From Rhodocyclaceae bacterium (GTDB lineage Bacteria > Pseudomonadota > Gammaproteobacteria > Burkholderiales > Rhodocyclaceae): a stretch of 14,397 bases of DNA. The stretch is taken from NCBI GenBank assembly GCA_013821865.1, contig PNJM01000039.1, positions 1 through 14,397 of the forward strand, in the 5' to 3' direction. Made by a program: the position numbers and the translations under genes. This document shows, piece after piece, positions 6,437 to 14,358 of this stretch; positions within the stretch are counted from its first letter, which is position 1, and every line of letters begins with the position of its first letter. Under the pieces are notes generated by a model. That model was not told where the DNA came from. It was given only the letters and a program-made list of their open reading frames with translations, and searched no databases.

Positions 6437-7516
6437 TTGAGAAATGAATCGCTGACACCTGAAGCCGTGCCGCAGGAATTGCAGGGGTTCGTGCCGCCCA
6501 CCACGCCCGCCACTTCGGCCCACGCTCCCGGCACCCTGGTGGACAAATACGGCCGTCACATCACCTATATCCGGCTCTCCATCACGGATCGCTGCGACTT
6601 CCGCTGCTTCTACTGCATGGCGGAGGAAATGGAGTTCCTCTCGCGCGAGCAAGTGCTGAGCCTGGAGGAATGCCTGCGCATCGCGCGTACCTTCACCGGC
6701 ATGGGCGTGACCAAGGTGCGCATCACCGGCGGCGAACCGCTGGTACGGCGCAACGCGATGTGGCTGCTCCGGCAGATCGGCCGGCTCGAAGGCCTGAAGG
6801 AACTGGTCGTCACCACCAACGGCTCGCAGCTCGACCGCTACGCCGCCGAAATGCGCGATGCCGGCGTGAAGCGCGTGAATATCAGCCTCGACACGCTGAA
6901 TGCCGAGCGCTTCAAGGCCATCACCCGCGTCGGCGACATTTCCAAGGTGCTGCGCGGCATCGACGCGGCGCGCGCCGCGGGCTTCTCAGGCATCAAGCTC
7001 AACACCGTGATGATGCGCGGCGAGAACGACGACGAGTTCTGCGATCTGGTGCAATTCGCCGTCGACAAGGGGATCGACATCTCCTTCATCGAGGAAATGC
7101 CGCTGGGCACGGTCGACCACCCGCGCGCCGACACCTATTTCAGCAGCGACGACGCCATGGCGCTGCTGCGCAGCCATTTCGAACTGGTCAGTTCGGCCGA
7201 GAGCACCGGCGGCCCGGCGCGCTACTGGCGCATCCCCGGCACCGAAACGAAAGTGGGCTTTATCTCGCCCCACTCTCATAACTTCTGCGACAGCTGCAAC
7301 CGGGTGCGCATCACCTGCAAGGGCGAGCTGTACCCCTGCCTCGGGCAGAACGACGCGCTGGCCCTCATGCCGGTGCTGCGCGGCAATCCGGGCGACGATG
7401 CGCCGCTGCGCCAGGCCATTGTCGACTCCATGGGCATCAAGCCCAAGGGCCACGATTTCAACGAGCAGATGCAGAACCCGAAGGTCGTCCGCTTCATGTC
7501 GATGACGGGGGGCTGA
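6437..7516 (+). CDS. moaA: GTP 3',8-cyclase MoaA (molybdenum cofactor biosynthesis, radical SAM)
   Basis: Carries out the first committed step of molybdopterin synthesis, the radical SAM cyclisation of GTP to 3',8-cyclo-GTP. The N-terminal cluster motif is C53-DFR-C57-FY-C60, and the second cluster uses C284, C287 and C301. The SAM-binding ITGGEPLVR is at 97-104, and the protein ends in the functional double glycine (SMTGG). At 359 residues it is slightly long because of a Pro-rich extension of about 30 residues before VDKYGRHITYIRLS. The start is TTG at 6437 with AAAGG eight bases upstream; an in-frame stop at 6407-6409 excludes a longer protein, and the nearby ATG at 6444 is out of frame. 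A GTG inside the extension (valine 35, just before DKYGR) would give a core-length protein. It is the first gene of a five-gene operon whose stop overlaps the fdhD start by one base (TGATG). MoaC, MoaD and MoaE are not in this window. Confidence 0.95.
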   Translation: MRNESLTPEAVPQELQGFVPPTTPATSAHAPGTLVDKYGRHITYIRLSITDRCDFRCFYCMAEEMEFLSREQVLSLEECLRIARTFTGMGVTKVRITGGEPLVRRNAMWLLRQIGRLEGLKELVVTTNGSQLDRYAAEMRDAGVKRVNISLDTLNAERFKAITRVGDISKVLRGIDAARAAGFSGIKLNTVMMRGENDDEFCDLVQFAVDKGIDISFIEEMPLGTVDHPRADTYFSSDDAMALLRSHFELVSSAESTGGPARYWRIPGTETKVGFISPHSHNFCDSCNRVRITCKGELYPCLGQNDALALMPVLRGNPGDDAPLRQAIVDSMGIKPKGHDFNEQMQNPKVVRFMSMTGG

Positions 7517-8343
7517 TGCCCTACCGCCCGCAACTCACCGACGCCGCCCGGCCGGCCACCATCACCATCGCCGCCATCAACGAATGCGGCGAGGCGGTGC
7601 CGACGCAGATCGCCGGCGAACACCCCCTGACGCTGTATCTCGACAAGCGCGAGATTGTCACGCTGATGACGCTGGGCGCCGCGCCCGAGGCGCTGGCCAT
7701 CGGCTATTTGCGCAACCAGCGCCTGGTTTCCCGCCTGGAGGACATTGCGGCCGTCCAGGTCGACTGGGAGACCGACTCGGTCGCCGTCACCACGCACGTC
7801 CAGGTCGACGACCTCGATGGCCGCATGGAGAAACGCACCGTCACCACCGGCTGCGGCCAGGGCACCATGTTCGGCAATCTCATGGACGAGCTCGACAAGG
7901 TCAGGCTCCCGGAGGATACGTGCCTCGACGAGGACACGCTGTACGGCCTGCTCGATTCGGTGCGGCGCCACGAATCGATCTACAAGCAGGCCGGCGCGGT
8001 GCATGGCTGCGCGCTGGCGCAGGGCGCGGACATCCTGATGTTCATCGAGGACATCGGCCGCCACAACGCAGTGGACGCCATCGCCGGCCGCATGTGGCTG
8101 GACGGCCTCGAAGGGGGCGACAAGGTGTTCTACACCACCGGCCGCCTCACCTCGGAAATGGTCATCAAGACGGCGCAGATGGGCATCCCCTTCCTCGTCT
8201 CCCGCTCGGGCCTGACGCAGATGGGCTACGATATCGCCAAGAAGATCGGCATCACCATGATCGGCCGCTCACAGGGCAAGCATTACCTGTTGTTCACCGG
8301 CCACCAGCGCTTCCGCAAGGCCGCCGCGCCTGCTCCCGCATGA
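7516..8343 (+). CDS. fdhD: Formate dehydrogenase accessory sulfurtransferase FdhD with altered CxxC motif
   Basis: Transfers sulfur from a cysteine desulfurase to the Mo-bisMGD cofactor before its insertion into formate dehydrogenase, a step required for activity. The 275-residue length is typical. Conserved blocks are VTTGCGQGTMFG (109-120), AGAVHGCALA (158-167), IEDIGRHNAVD (about 177-187) and YTTGRLTSEMV (about 206-216). The catalytic loop in E. coli is CxxC (C121 and C124); here the first cysteine is C113, but the equivalent of the second is G116 (codon GGC at 7861-7863). The loop is therefore CxxG. The rest of the protein is intact, so this looks like a natural single-cysteine variant rather than decay. 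It begins one base inside moaA's stop and overlaps mobA by four bases. The identification is secure; the consequence of the missing cysteine is open. Confidence 0.95.
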   Translation: MPYRPQLTDAARPATITIAAINECGEAVPTQIAGEHPLTLYLDKREIVTLMTLGAAPEALAIGYLRNQRLVSRLEDIAAVQVDWETDSVAVTTHVQVDDLDGRMEKRTVTTGCGQGTMFGNLMDELDKVRLPEDTCLDEDTLYGLLDSVRRHESIYKQAGAVHGCALAQGADILMFIEDIGRHNAVDAIAGRMWLDGLEGGDKVFYTTGRLTSEMVIKTAQMGIPFLVSRSGLTQMGYDIAKKIGITMIGRSQGKHYLLFTGHQRFRKAAAPAPA

Positions 8344-8909
8344 AGATCACCGGCCTCATCCTTGCCGGCGGCATGGGTCGCCGCATGGGCGGGCGCGACA
8401 AGGGCCTGCAGCCTTTCCGCGGCAAGCCGATGGCGGTATGGTCCATCGAGCGCCTCGCGCCGCAGGTGGACGCCCTGCTCATCAACGCCAACCAGAACAT
8501 CGAAACCTATGCGGCCTTCGGCTATCCCGTCATGCCCGACCGCATCGGCGGCTTCGCCGGCCCGCTCGCCGGCCTGCACACGGGCCTGCTGGCGGCGGAG
8601 ACGCCGCTGCTCGTGACGGTACCCTGCGATTCGCCGTTCCTGCCGGATGATCTGGTGGCGCGGCTGCTCGGCGCGCTGAACGAACGCGACGCCAGCCTTG
8701 CCGTGGCCAAAACCGGCGACCAGGCGCACCCGGTGTTTTCGCTGGTGCGGCGCGAGGTTCTGGAGGGTCTGACCGCCTTCCTCGAATCGGGCGGACGCAA
8801 GATCGACGCCTGGTACGCCGCCCTGAAAGTGGTCGAGGTGCCCTTCGAGGACGAGGGCGCCTTCGCCAACATCAACACGCTTGAAGAACTGAACCAACTC
8901 GAACCATGA
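8340..8909 (+). CDS. mobA: Molybdenum cofactor guanylyltransferase MobA
   Basis: Attaches GMP from GTP to molybdopterin to form the guanine dinucleotide cofactor (bis-MGD) used by DMSO-reductase-family enzymes, including formate dehydrogenase. The nucleotide-binding signature LILAGGMGRRMGGRDKGL covers residues 6-23, with the DKGL lysine at 21. The Mg-binding aspartate is D97 in VPCDSPFLP, and the FANINT segment near residue 175 is typical of the C-terminus. The length of 189 residues is normal. The start ATG at 8340 overlaps the fdhD TGA (ATGA), and the gene's own TGA overlaps the moeA ATG in the same way. Its position between fdhD and moeA shows that the operon is tuned to bis-MGD enzymes rather than to molybdopterin alone. 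Confidence 0.95.
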   Translation: MKITGLILAGGMGRRMGGRDKGLQPFRGKPMAVWSIERLAPQVDALLINANQNIETYAAFGYPVMPDRIGGFAGPLAGLHTGLLAAETPLLVTVPCDSPFLPDDLVARLLGALNERDASLAVAKTGDQAHPVFSLVRREVLEGLTAFLESGGRKIDAWYAALKVVEVPFEDEGAFANINTLEELNQLEP

Positions 8910-10189
8910 CATCGCTTTTGCAAGCCCTCTCCTGCACCGACCCATCCAACCCTGGCGATCCGGAATCTCTCAGCGTCGAGCGGGCGCGGGAGATCATTCT
9001 CGACCTGGTCGCGCCGGTCGCCGGCAGCGAGAGGCTGCCCGTGCGCGACACGCTCGGCCGCGTGCTCGCCGAAGACGTCATCTCCACGATGAACGTGCCG
9101 GGCCACGACAATTCCGCCATGGACGGCTACGCCGTGCGCCATGCCGACCTCGCGCCGGAAGGCGAGACTGTGCTGAAGCTCGCCGGCACCGCCTTCGCCG
9201 GCCGCGGCTTCGAGGGCAAGGTCCCTCCCGGCCAGTGCGTGCGCATCATGACGGGCGGCGTCATTCCCGAAGGCACCGACACCGTCGTCATCCAGGAGGT
9301 CGTAAAAGCAACGGCCGACGCCGTAACCATTCCGCCGAAGCAGCGGCAGGGACAGAACGTGCGCCGCGCCGGCGAGGACCTGCGCGAAGGTGCGCCGGCC
9401 CTGCGCGAAGGCAAGCTGATCCGTCCCGCCGAACTGGGGCTGATCGCCTCGCTCGGCATCGGCGAGGTGACGGTGAAGCGCCGCCTGCGCGTCGCCTTTT
9501 TCTCGACCGGCGACGAACTCTGCTCGATCGGCACGCCGCTCAGGGAAGGCGAGGTGTACGACAGCAACCGCTACACCATTTTCGGCATGCTGACGCGCCT
9601 GGGCTGCGAGGTGATCGACCTCGGCGTGGTGCGCGACAGCCCCGAGGCGATCGAGGCCGCGTTCAAGGAAGCGGCGGCCCGTGCCGACGCCATCATCACC
9701 AGCGGGGGCGTCTCGGTGGGCGAAGCCGATTTCATCCGCGGACTGATGACGCAGCTCGGCGAAGTCGCATTCTGGAAAATCGCCATGCGGCCGGGCCGGC
9801 CCATGGCGTTCGGCAAGATCGGAAGCGGCGAAAATTCGGCATGGCTGTTCGGCCTGCCCGGCAACCCGGTCGCCGTGATGGTCACTTTCTACGAGTTCGT
9901 GCGCGATGCGCTGCAGAAGCTGATGGGTATTTCGCCCGTCGAACCGCTGCCGCAATTCCGCGTGCCCTGCGTCACGCCGCTCAAGAAGCGGCCCGGCCGC
10001 ACCGAATTCCAGCGCGGCGTCCTGTTCCGCGAAAACGGCGAATGGAAGGTGCGTGCCACCGGCGCCCAGGGCTCGGGCATCCTCAGTTCGATGTCGGAAG
10101 CCAATTGCCTCATCGTCATCGAGCTTGAGCGCGGCAACATCGAGCCGGGCGAACCGGTGCTGGTGCAGTCGATGGAGGGGCTGGCCTGA
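8906..10189 (+). CDS. moeA: Molybdopterin molybdotransferase MoeA
   Basis: Inserts molybdate (or possibly tungstate) into adenylylated molybdopterin. The 427-residue protein has the full MoeA layout. The N-terminal domain has GHDNSAMDGYAVR at 66-78, with the catalytic aspartate in the MDG motif. A linker domain carries RIMTGGVIPEGTD at 113-125. The MPT-binding domain has STGDEL at 200-205, TSGGVSVGEADF at 265-276 and RPGRPMAFGKI at 295-305. The FGLPGNPVAV loop at 315-324 begins the hinge to the C-terminal domain. All key motifs are intact. The ATG at 8906 overlaps mobA by four bases, and the TGA overlaps the next ATG by one base. No MogA partner for the adenylylation step is encoded here. Some MoeA proteins carry a C-terminal PBP-like domain; in this operon a comparable domain is encoded by the next gene. 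Confidence 0.96.
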   Translation: MTSLLQALSCTDPSNPGDPESLSVERAREIILDLVAPVAGSERLPVRDTLGRVLAEDVISTMNVPGHDNSAMDGYAVRHADLAPEGETVLKLAGTAFAGRGFEGKVPPGQCVRIMTGGVIPEGTDTVVIQEVVKATADAVTIPPKQRQGQNVRRAGEDLREGAPALREGKLIRPAELGLIASLGIGEVTVKRRLRVAFFSTGDELCSIGTPLREGEVYDSNRYTIFGMLTRLGCEVIDLGVVRDSPEAIEAAFKEAAARADAIITSGGVSVGEADFIRGLMTQLGEVAFWKIAMRPGRPMAFGKIGSGENSAWLFGLPGNPVAVMVTFYEFVRDALQKLMGISPVEPLPQFRVPCVTPLKKRPGRTEFQRGVLFRENGEWKVRATGAQGSGILSSMSEANCLIVIELERGNIEPGEPVLVQSMEGLA

Positions 10190-11076
10190 TGGCGGAACGC
10201 AGCGCCGCCGAGGAAACCTACCTCACCGTCAGGCAGGCCGCGGAATACCTGCACCTCAACGAAAAGAAGATCTACGCCCTGATCCAGGAAGGGCAGATTC
10301 CCGCCACACGCGCCACCGGCAAATGGCTGTTCCCGCGCATCCTGCTCGACCAGTGGCTGCTCGAAACGGCGCACGGCGGCGCCCTCTCCGACCGCCTCAT
10401 CGTTGCCGGAAGCGATGATCCGCTGCTGGCCCATGCCATCTCGCGCCTCGCCGCCGATGTCGGCGCCGAAGGCCTGATCGCCTACTGCCCGGGCGGCACC
10501 CGGCTTGGCCTGGACAAGCTCTCGCGGCGGCAGGCCGGCGTCGCCACCATCCACTGGGGGCCGGCCGATGCGGCCGAGGGCAACCATGCCCGCCTCGTCG
10601 CGGAATACCCGGGCCATGGACAATGGATCCTCGTGCAGATGGCCCTGCGCGAGCAGGGCGTCATGCTGCGGCCCGGGCTGGCGGGATTCGATCTTGCCAA
10701 TCCGGAACTGCGCTGGGCCATGCGCCATGCGGGCGCCGGTTCGCAGGCTTTTTTCGAAACCTTTGCAGGAGAAAATGCCGGCGGCCTTCAGGTGAGCCGG
10801 CACGCCGTCAACGAGCGGGACGCGGCCTTCCTGGTGCGCGGCGGCGCGGCGGATTGCGCGCCGGGCACGCGCAGCGCGGCGGGGGAATTCGGGCTGGAGT
10901 TCGTCGCGCTGGGAAACGAGTCGTTCGATTTCGTCCTGCCGCGCCAGATCTACTTCCGCAAGCTGTTCCAGAAACTGCTGGATATCCTCGGCAGCCCGTC
11001 CTTGCGTGCGCTGGCCGCGCAACTGGGCGGCTACGATCTCAATCCTCTAGGGAAGCTGCGCGCTCAGGAGAAGTAG
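10189..11076 (+). CDS. HTH (excisionase/MerR-type) protein with periplasmic-binding-protein-like domain, probable molybdenum/cofactor-responsive regulator
   Basis: A 295-residue cytoplasmic protein. Residues 10-57 form an excisionase-type helix-turn-helix: YLTVRQAAEYLHLNEKKIYA is followed by the typical IPATRATGKWLFPR wing and helix. Residues 65-290 resemble the PBP-like domain also found at the C-terminus of some MoeA proteins and in putative molybdate-responsive regulators. The block SRHAVNERDAAFLVRGGAAD near 203 and GLEFVALGNESFDFVLP near 235 correspond to the family's conserved 'H-x-AV...G-x-AD' and 'GL-x-F...E-x-x-D' stretches. The usual GSGTR ligand loop is degenerate (GAGSQAFFE, 182-190). 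It starts one base inside the moeA stop and is the last gene of the operon. Its ligand and target promoter are unknown; molybdate, tungstate or a cofactor intermediate is an inference from context. Its stop overlaps the convergent c-di-GMP gene by 13 bases. Confidence 0.8.
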   Translation: MAERSAAEETYLTVRQAAEYLHLNEKKIYALIQEGQIPATRATGKWLFPRILLDQWLLETAHGGALSDRLIVAGSDDPLLAHAISRLAADVGAEGLIAYCPGGTRLGLDKLSRRQAGVATIHWGPADAAEGNHARLVAEYPGHGQWILVQMALREQGVMLRPGLAGFDLANPELRWAMRHAGAGSQAFFETFAGENAGGLQVSRHAVNERDAAFLVRGGAADCAPGTRSAAGEFGLEFVALGNESFDFVLPRQIYFRKLFQKLLDILGSPSLRALAAQLGGYDLNPLGKLRAQEK

Positions 11077-12929
11077 AACGGCCGGCCGACGGCGTGGCCC
11101 TGGGCGAAATCGACGCCCATCTCGCGCAATTTCGCAAGCGTTCCATCCGTCTCGACGAACTCGGCGATGGTCTTCATGCCCAGCGAGTGGGCGATGTTGT
11201 TGATCGCCAGCACGATCTCGCGGTTCATCGGCTCGGCCAGCATGTCGCGCACGAAGGCGCCGTCGATCTTCACGTAATCCACCGGCAGGTGCTTGAGGTA
11301 GGCGAAGGAGCACATGCCGGCGCCGAAATCGTCCAGGGCGAAGCGCAGCCCCAGCGCCTTCAGGTCATGAATCAGCTCCGCCGCCTTGGTCAGGTTGCCG
11401 ACGGCCAGCGTCTCGGTGATTTCGAAGCAGATGGTCTCGGCCGGCACCTCATGCAGCGCCAGCTGCTCGCGCGCGAACTGCGCGAAACGGCTGTCGGCGA
11501 TGCTGGCCGCGGAGAGGTTGATGTCGTATACCGGCAGCGGCCCGGTCGCCGCGTCGCACTCGCGGCGGATGGCCGGCAGCGCATTCTGCAGCACCCAGCG
11601 GTCGATGGCCTGCATCATGTTGTGCCGCTCGGCGGAAGGAATGAAGACCATCGGCGGCACCAGCTTGCCCTCGCGATCGACCAGCCGCAGCAGCAGCTCG
11701 AAGTGCCGGCTCTGGGCGTTCTCTTCATGCAGCCCCACGATGCGCTGGCGGAACAGCCGGAAGCCGTTGCGCTCGATGGCATCGTGGACCGTTTCGACGA
11801 TGTTCATGTCAACGCGCTGATGGCTTCCCGTGGCCTTGGCGTGGAACACGCGGATCTGGTCGCGGCCGGCTTCCTTGGCGGCATAGCAGGCCCCGTCGGC
11901 CTGCTCCATCACGTCCTCGGCCGTGGCCTCGGGATCGGACAGCACCACCAGGCCGATGCTGGCGCCGACATGGAACACCTTGTCGCGCCAGACGAAGCGG
12001 AAGTTGGCGATCTCCATGCGGATGGCATTGGCGATGCGCAGCGCCTGCTCCACCGGGCAGGCCTGCAGCAGCACGGCGAATTCGTCGCCGCCCAGCCGGG
12101 CCAGCACGTCGCTGCTGCGCACGCGGGTGCGCAGCACGGCCGCGATCTGGCGCAGGAATTCGTCGCCGGCGGCGTGGCCGCCGCTGTCGTTGATGAGCTT
12201 GAAGCGGTCGAGGTCGATGAACAGCAGCGTGTGCCGCTGCTCCGCCTCCCTGCCGGCGGCCAGGGCAGCGCCGAGCTGCTCGCCGAAGCCGCGCCGGTTG
12301 ACCAGTCCGGTCAACGCATCGTGGTTGGCCTGCCAGAACAGTTCCAGCGAAATGCCGCGCGGGACATTGACGTCCTCCATCACCAGGAAGCTGACCTGGC
12401 GGCGCCCCGTGTCGTCGTTGGAGCAACTGATGTCGAGCACATGCTCGCCGCCGGCGGCATCGCGCAGCACGGCACGCACCGCGGGCGCCCCTTTGCCGCA
12501 CGCCTGCCGCAGCTGCTCCAGGCCGACTGGCTGGCCGTCGGCCGCGCTGCGCAACCGGAACGTCTCCGCCAGCGGATGGCCGGCAAGCTCGGTCTGCTCC
12601 ATGCCGGCCAATTTCGCCGCGGCGGAATTGGCAAAGAAGATATGGCCGCGATCATCGACGCCGACCACGGCGACATCCACCCCGCGCAGCGCCGTGTCGA
12701 TCAGGCCGAGCTGGTCGCGCAATCGCGTGGATGAGAGGGAACTCCACGCCAGCCAGCCGCCCAGCGCGCCGGTGCTGCCAATACCCGCCAGCCAGAACAT
12801 CGCGCCGGACTGCACACCCTCCGCCGGATCGAAAGCCAGCGCCGCGCCGCAGAAAAGCAGCACGCCCAGCGTGCCGAGCCAGCGCAGCGGCCTGTCGCGG
12901 AGGGGGGAACGGATTCCGGCCATTCCCAT
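11064..12929 (-). CDS. Membrane-anchored PAS-GGDEF-EAL cyclic-di-GMP turnover protein
   Basis: A 621-residue protein that probably makes and/or degrades cyclic-di-GMP at the inner membrane. Two hydrophobic segments (about 16-33 and 44-64) anchor it. A PAS-like domain (about 80-190) may sense a signal. The GGDEF domain (about 199-364) keeps its GGDEF motif at 280-284 and an RSSD product-inhibition site exactly five residues before it. The EAL domain keeps the ExLxR signature as ELLLR (about 411-415), INLS (470), EITET (503), DDFGAG (533), KIDGAF (554), AEFVE (589) and QGHAVGRP (610). Both enzymatic halves therefore look potentially active. The ATG at 12929 overlaps the rmuC TGA by one base and has GGGGAGGAG just upstream; a GTG one codon earlier and an ATG two codons later are alternatives. 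The net activity cannot be read from sequence. Confidence 0.92.
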   Translation of the reverse strand: MGMAGIRSPLRDRPLRWLGTLGVLLFCGAALAFDPAEGVQSGAMFWLAGIGSTGALGGWLAWSSLSSTRLRDQLGLIDTALRGVDVAVVGVDDRGHIFFANSAAAKLAGMEQTELAGHPLAETFRLRSAADGQPVGLEQLRQACGKGAPAVRAVLRDAAGGEHVLDISCSNDDTGRRQVSFLVMEDVNVPRGISLELFWQANHDALTGLVNRRGFGEQLGAALAAGREAEQRHTLLFIDLDRFKLINDSGGHAAGDEFLRQIAAVLRTRVRSSDVLARLGGDEFAVLLQACPVEQALRIANAIRMEIANFRFVWRDKVFHVGASIGLVVLSDPEATAEDVMEQADGACYAAKEAGRDQIRVFHAKATGSHQRVDMNIVETVHDAIERNGFRLFRQRIVGLHEENAQSRHFELLLRLVDREGKLVPPMVFIPSAERHNMMQAIDRWVLQNALPAIRRECDAATGPLPVYDINLSAASIADSRFAQFAREQLALHEVPAETICFEITETLAVGNLTKAAELIHDLKALGLRFALDDFGAGMCSFAYLKHLPVDYVKIDGAFVRDMLAEPMNREIVLAINNIAHSLGMKTIAEFVETDGTLAKLREMGVDFAQGHAVGRPFYFS

Positions 12930-14263
12930 CACTCCTCCCCCGCCTTGCGCAGGGGGACCGCGGCGATCGCCGGCGGCTCATGCAAATGGTCCAGCTCGAC
13001 GCCCTCGATGCGGGCGAACTGGCCGCTGATCTTCCTGCTGCTGACCTGGACCTCCTGCACGTCCTTCTGCGCCTGGTCGATGTGCGTGGCAAGGCGCTGC
13101 ATGCGCTCGTCGAAGCGGGCGAAGTCCTTCGACAGCTTGCCCAGCGCATCCTTGATGATATGGATCTGGTGCCGCGTCTCGACGTCCTTCAGCACCGCGC
13201 GCGCCGTGTTGAGCACCGCCATCAGCGTCGTCGGCGAAACGATCCAGACGCGCTTCTGCATGGCATAGCCGACCACCTCGGGGTGGTAGGCGTGGATCTC
13301 GGCGAACACTGCCTCGGCCGGCACGAACATCACGGCGCCGTCGGAAGTCTCGTTGGTGATGATGTATTTCGAGGCGATGGCGTCGATGTGCTTGCGCAGG
13401 TCGCCGCGGAAAGTGGTCTGGGCCGCCCGGCGCTCGATCTCGGACAGGTCATTATCGAACATGCGGTGGTAGTTCTCCAGCGGAAACTTGGAATCCACCG
13501 CCACCAGGCCGGTCGGCTCCGGCAGCTTCAGCACGCAATCGGCGCGCGTGCCGTTGGAGAGCGTGTACTGGAACTCGAAGCTGCCCGGCGGCAGGGTGTT
13601 GCGCACCAGCGCTTCCAGCTGCACCTCGCCGAAGGCGCCGCGCGCCTTCTTGTCACCCAGCAGTTCCTGCAGGCTGACGACATTGGTGGTGAGGCCGTCG
13701 ATCTTCTTCTGCGCCTCGTCGATGGTGGCCAGCCGCGCCATCACGCTGGCGAAGGTCTCGTTGGTCTTCTTGAAGCCCTCGTCGAGGCGCTCGCTGACGC
13801 GGCCGCTGATCTGCTCCAGCCGTTCGTTGATGGTGCGGGTGAGGCTCTCCATGCTGGCGGAAAGCTGGGTCGTGGCATTGGCCAGGCCGGATTGCAGCAA
13901 CTCCCGGTCGGCGCGCGCCTGCTCGGCCAGCCGCGCCATCATGGCCTCGCGCTGCTCGGCCAGCGACTGCTGCAGCGCGAGCCTGAGCGCCTGCACCGCA
14001 TCGCGCGTCTGCGTCAGTTCAGCGGCGGTGGATTGGCGCAGGCGGTCGGCGGATTCGCCGCCATGAGAGATGAGGCGGTCGCCCTGCTTGAGCAGGCCGT
14101 CATGCAGATCGGAAAGAATCGCACGGCGCTGCTCGGCAAGAACCGTTTCGAGCCGGGGAGGGACATCCTTCGTCGCCGCGTCGAGAGCGGCGATTCGCCA
14201 AAGGATAAAAATAACCGCCGCAGCGACCAGCGCCAGCGCCGCAGCCGTCCAGATATCGGGCAT
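12929..14263 (-). CDS. rmuC: RmuC-family DNA recombination protein
   Basis: A 444-residue protein of the RmuC family, first named in E. coli for limiting recombination between inverted repeats; a nuclease-like fold has been proposed for the domain, but its reaction is unproven. An N-terminal membrane helix at about 7-25 is followed by a long coiled coil (about 35-210). The conserved RmuC domain (about 215-415) includes GDKKARGAFGEVQLEALV, LVAVDSKFPLENYHRMF, SDGAVMFVPAEAVFAEIH and RVWIVSPTTLMAVLNTARAV. The length is in the family range and no key block is missing. The ATG at 14263 has GAGGAGGT closely upstream. It shares a one-base TGATG overlap with the downstream cyclic-di-GMP gene, so the two are translationally coupled. 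A candidate sigma-70 promoter lies about 90 bases upstream. Confidence 0.94.
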   Translation of the reverse strand: MPDIWTAAALALVAAAVIFILWRIAALDAATKDVPPRLETVLAEQRRAILSDLHDGLLKQGDRLISHGGESADRLRQSTAAELTQTRDAVQALRLALQQSLAEQREAMMARLAEQARADRELLQSGLANATTQLSASMESLTRTINERLEQISGRVSERLDEGFKKTNETFASVMARLATIDEAQKKIDGLTTNVVSLQELLGDKKARGAFGEVQLEALVRNTLPPGSFEFQYTLSNGTRADCVLKLPEPTGLVAVDSKFPLENYHRMFDNDLSEIERRAAQTTFRGDLRKHIDAIASKYIITNETSDGAVMFVPAEAVFAEIHAYHPEVVGYAMQKRVWIVSPTTLMAVLNTARAVLKDVETRHQIHIIKDALGKLSKDFARFDERMQRLATHIDQAQKDVQEVQVSSRKISGQFARIEGVELDHLHEPPAIAAVPLRKAGEE

Positions 14264-14277
14264 GACCTCCTCGATAA

Positions 14278-14335
14278 CCTCTGCGGAACCCCAACGGCCC
14301 CGGTTCGTCGCCCGGCGGCTTCGCTGACGCAGAGG
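14278..14335. repeat. Nested inverted repeat in the rmuC leader
   Basis: Perfect 8-base arms CCTCTGCG (14278-14285) and CGCAGAGG (14328-14335) enclose imperfect inner arms at 14296-14303 and 14312-14319 (6 of 8 pair). On the minus strand this would fold in the 5' leader of rmuC. On the plus strand the arm is followed by a T-rich stretch, but no plus-strand gene ends here, so I do not call a terminator. It is not a tRNA. Confidence 0.4.
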
Positions 14336-14358
14336 ATGTACTTCTTTTATTTCAGGCC

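Noticed and set aside
7276..8064. Minus-strand open frame over the moaA/fdhD junction
   Set aside because: It is antisense to two well-identified genes and has no domain of its own.
11079..11088. 10-base palindrome CGGCCGGCCG near the convergent gene ends
   Set aside because: It has no loop and no T-run, lies inside coding sequence, and is expected by chance in DNA of this GC content.
10623..12734. Plus-strand open frame of 703 codons
   Set aside because: It is out of frame with the HTH-PBP gene and antisense to the GGDEF-EAL gene; composition is that of a shadow frame.
14278..14335. tRNA-like fold with a GGTTCG stretch
   Set aside because: It has no acceptor, D and anticodon arms in the right order and ends without a CCA-compatible acceptor; only an inverted repeat is supported.
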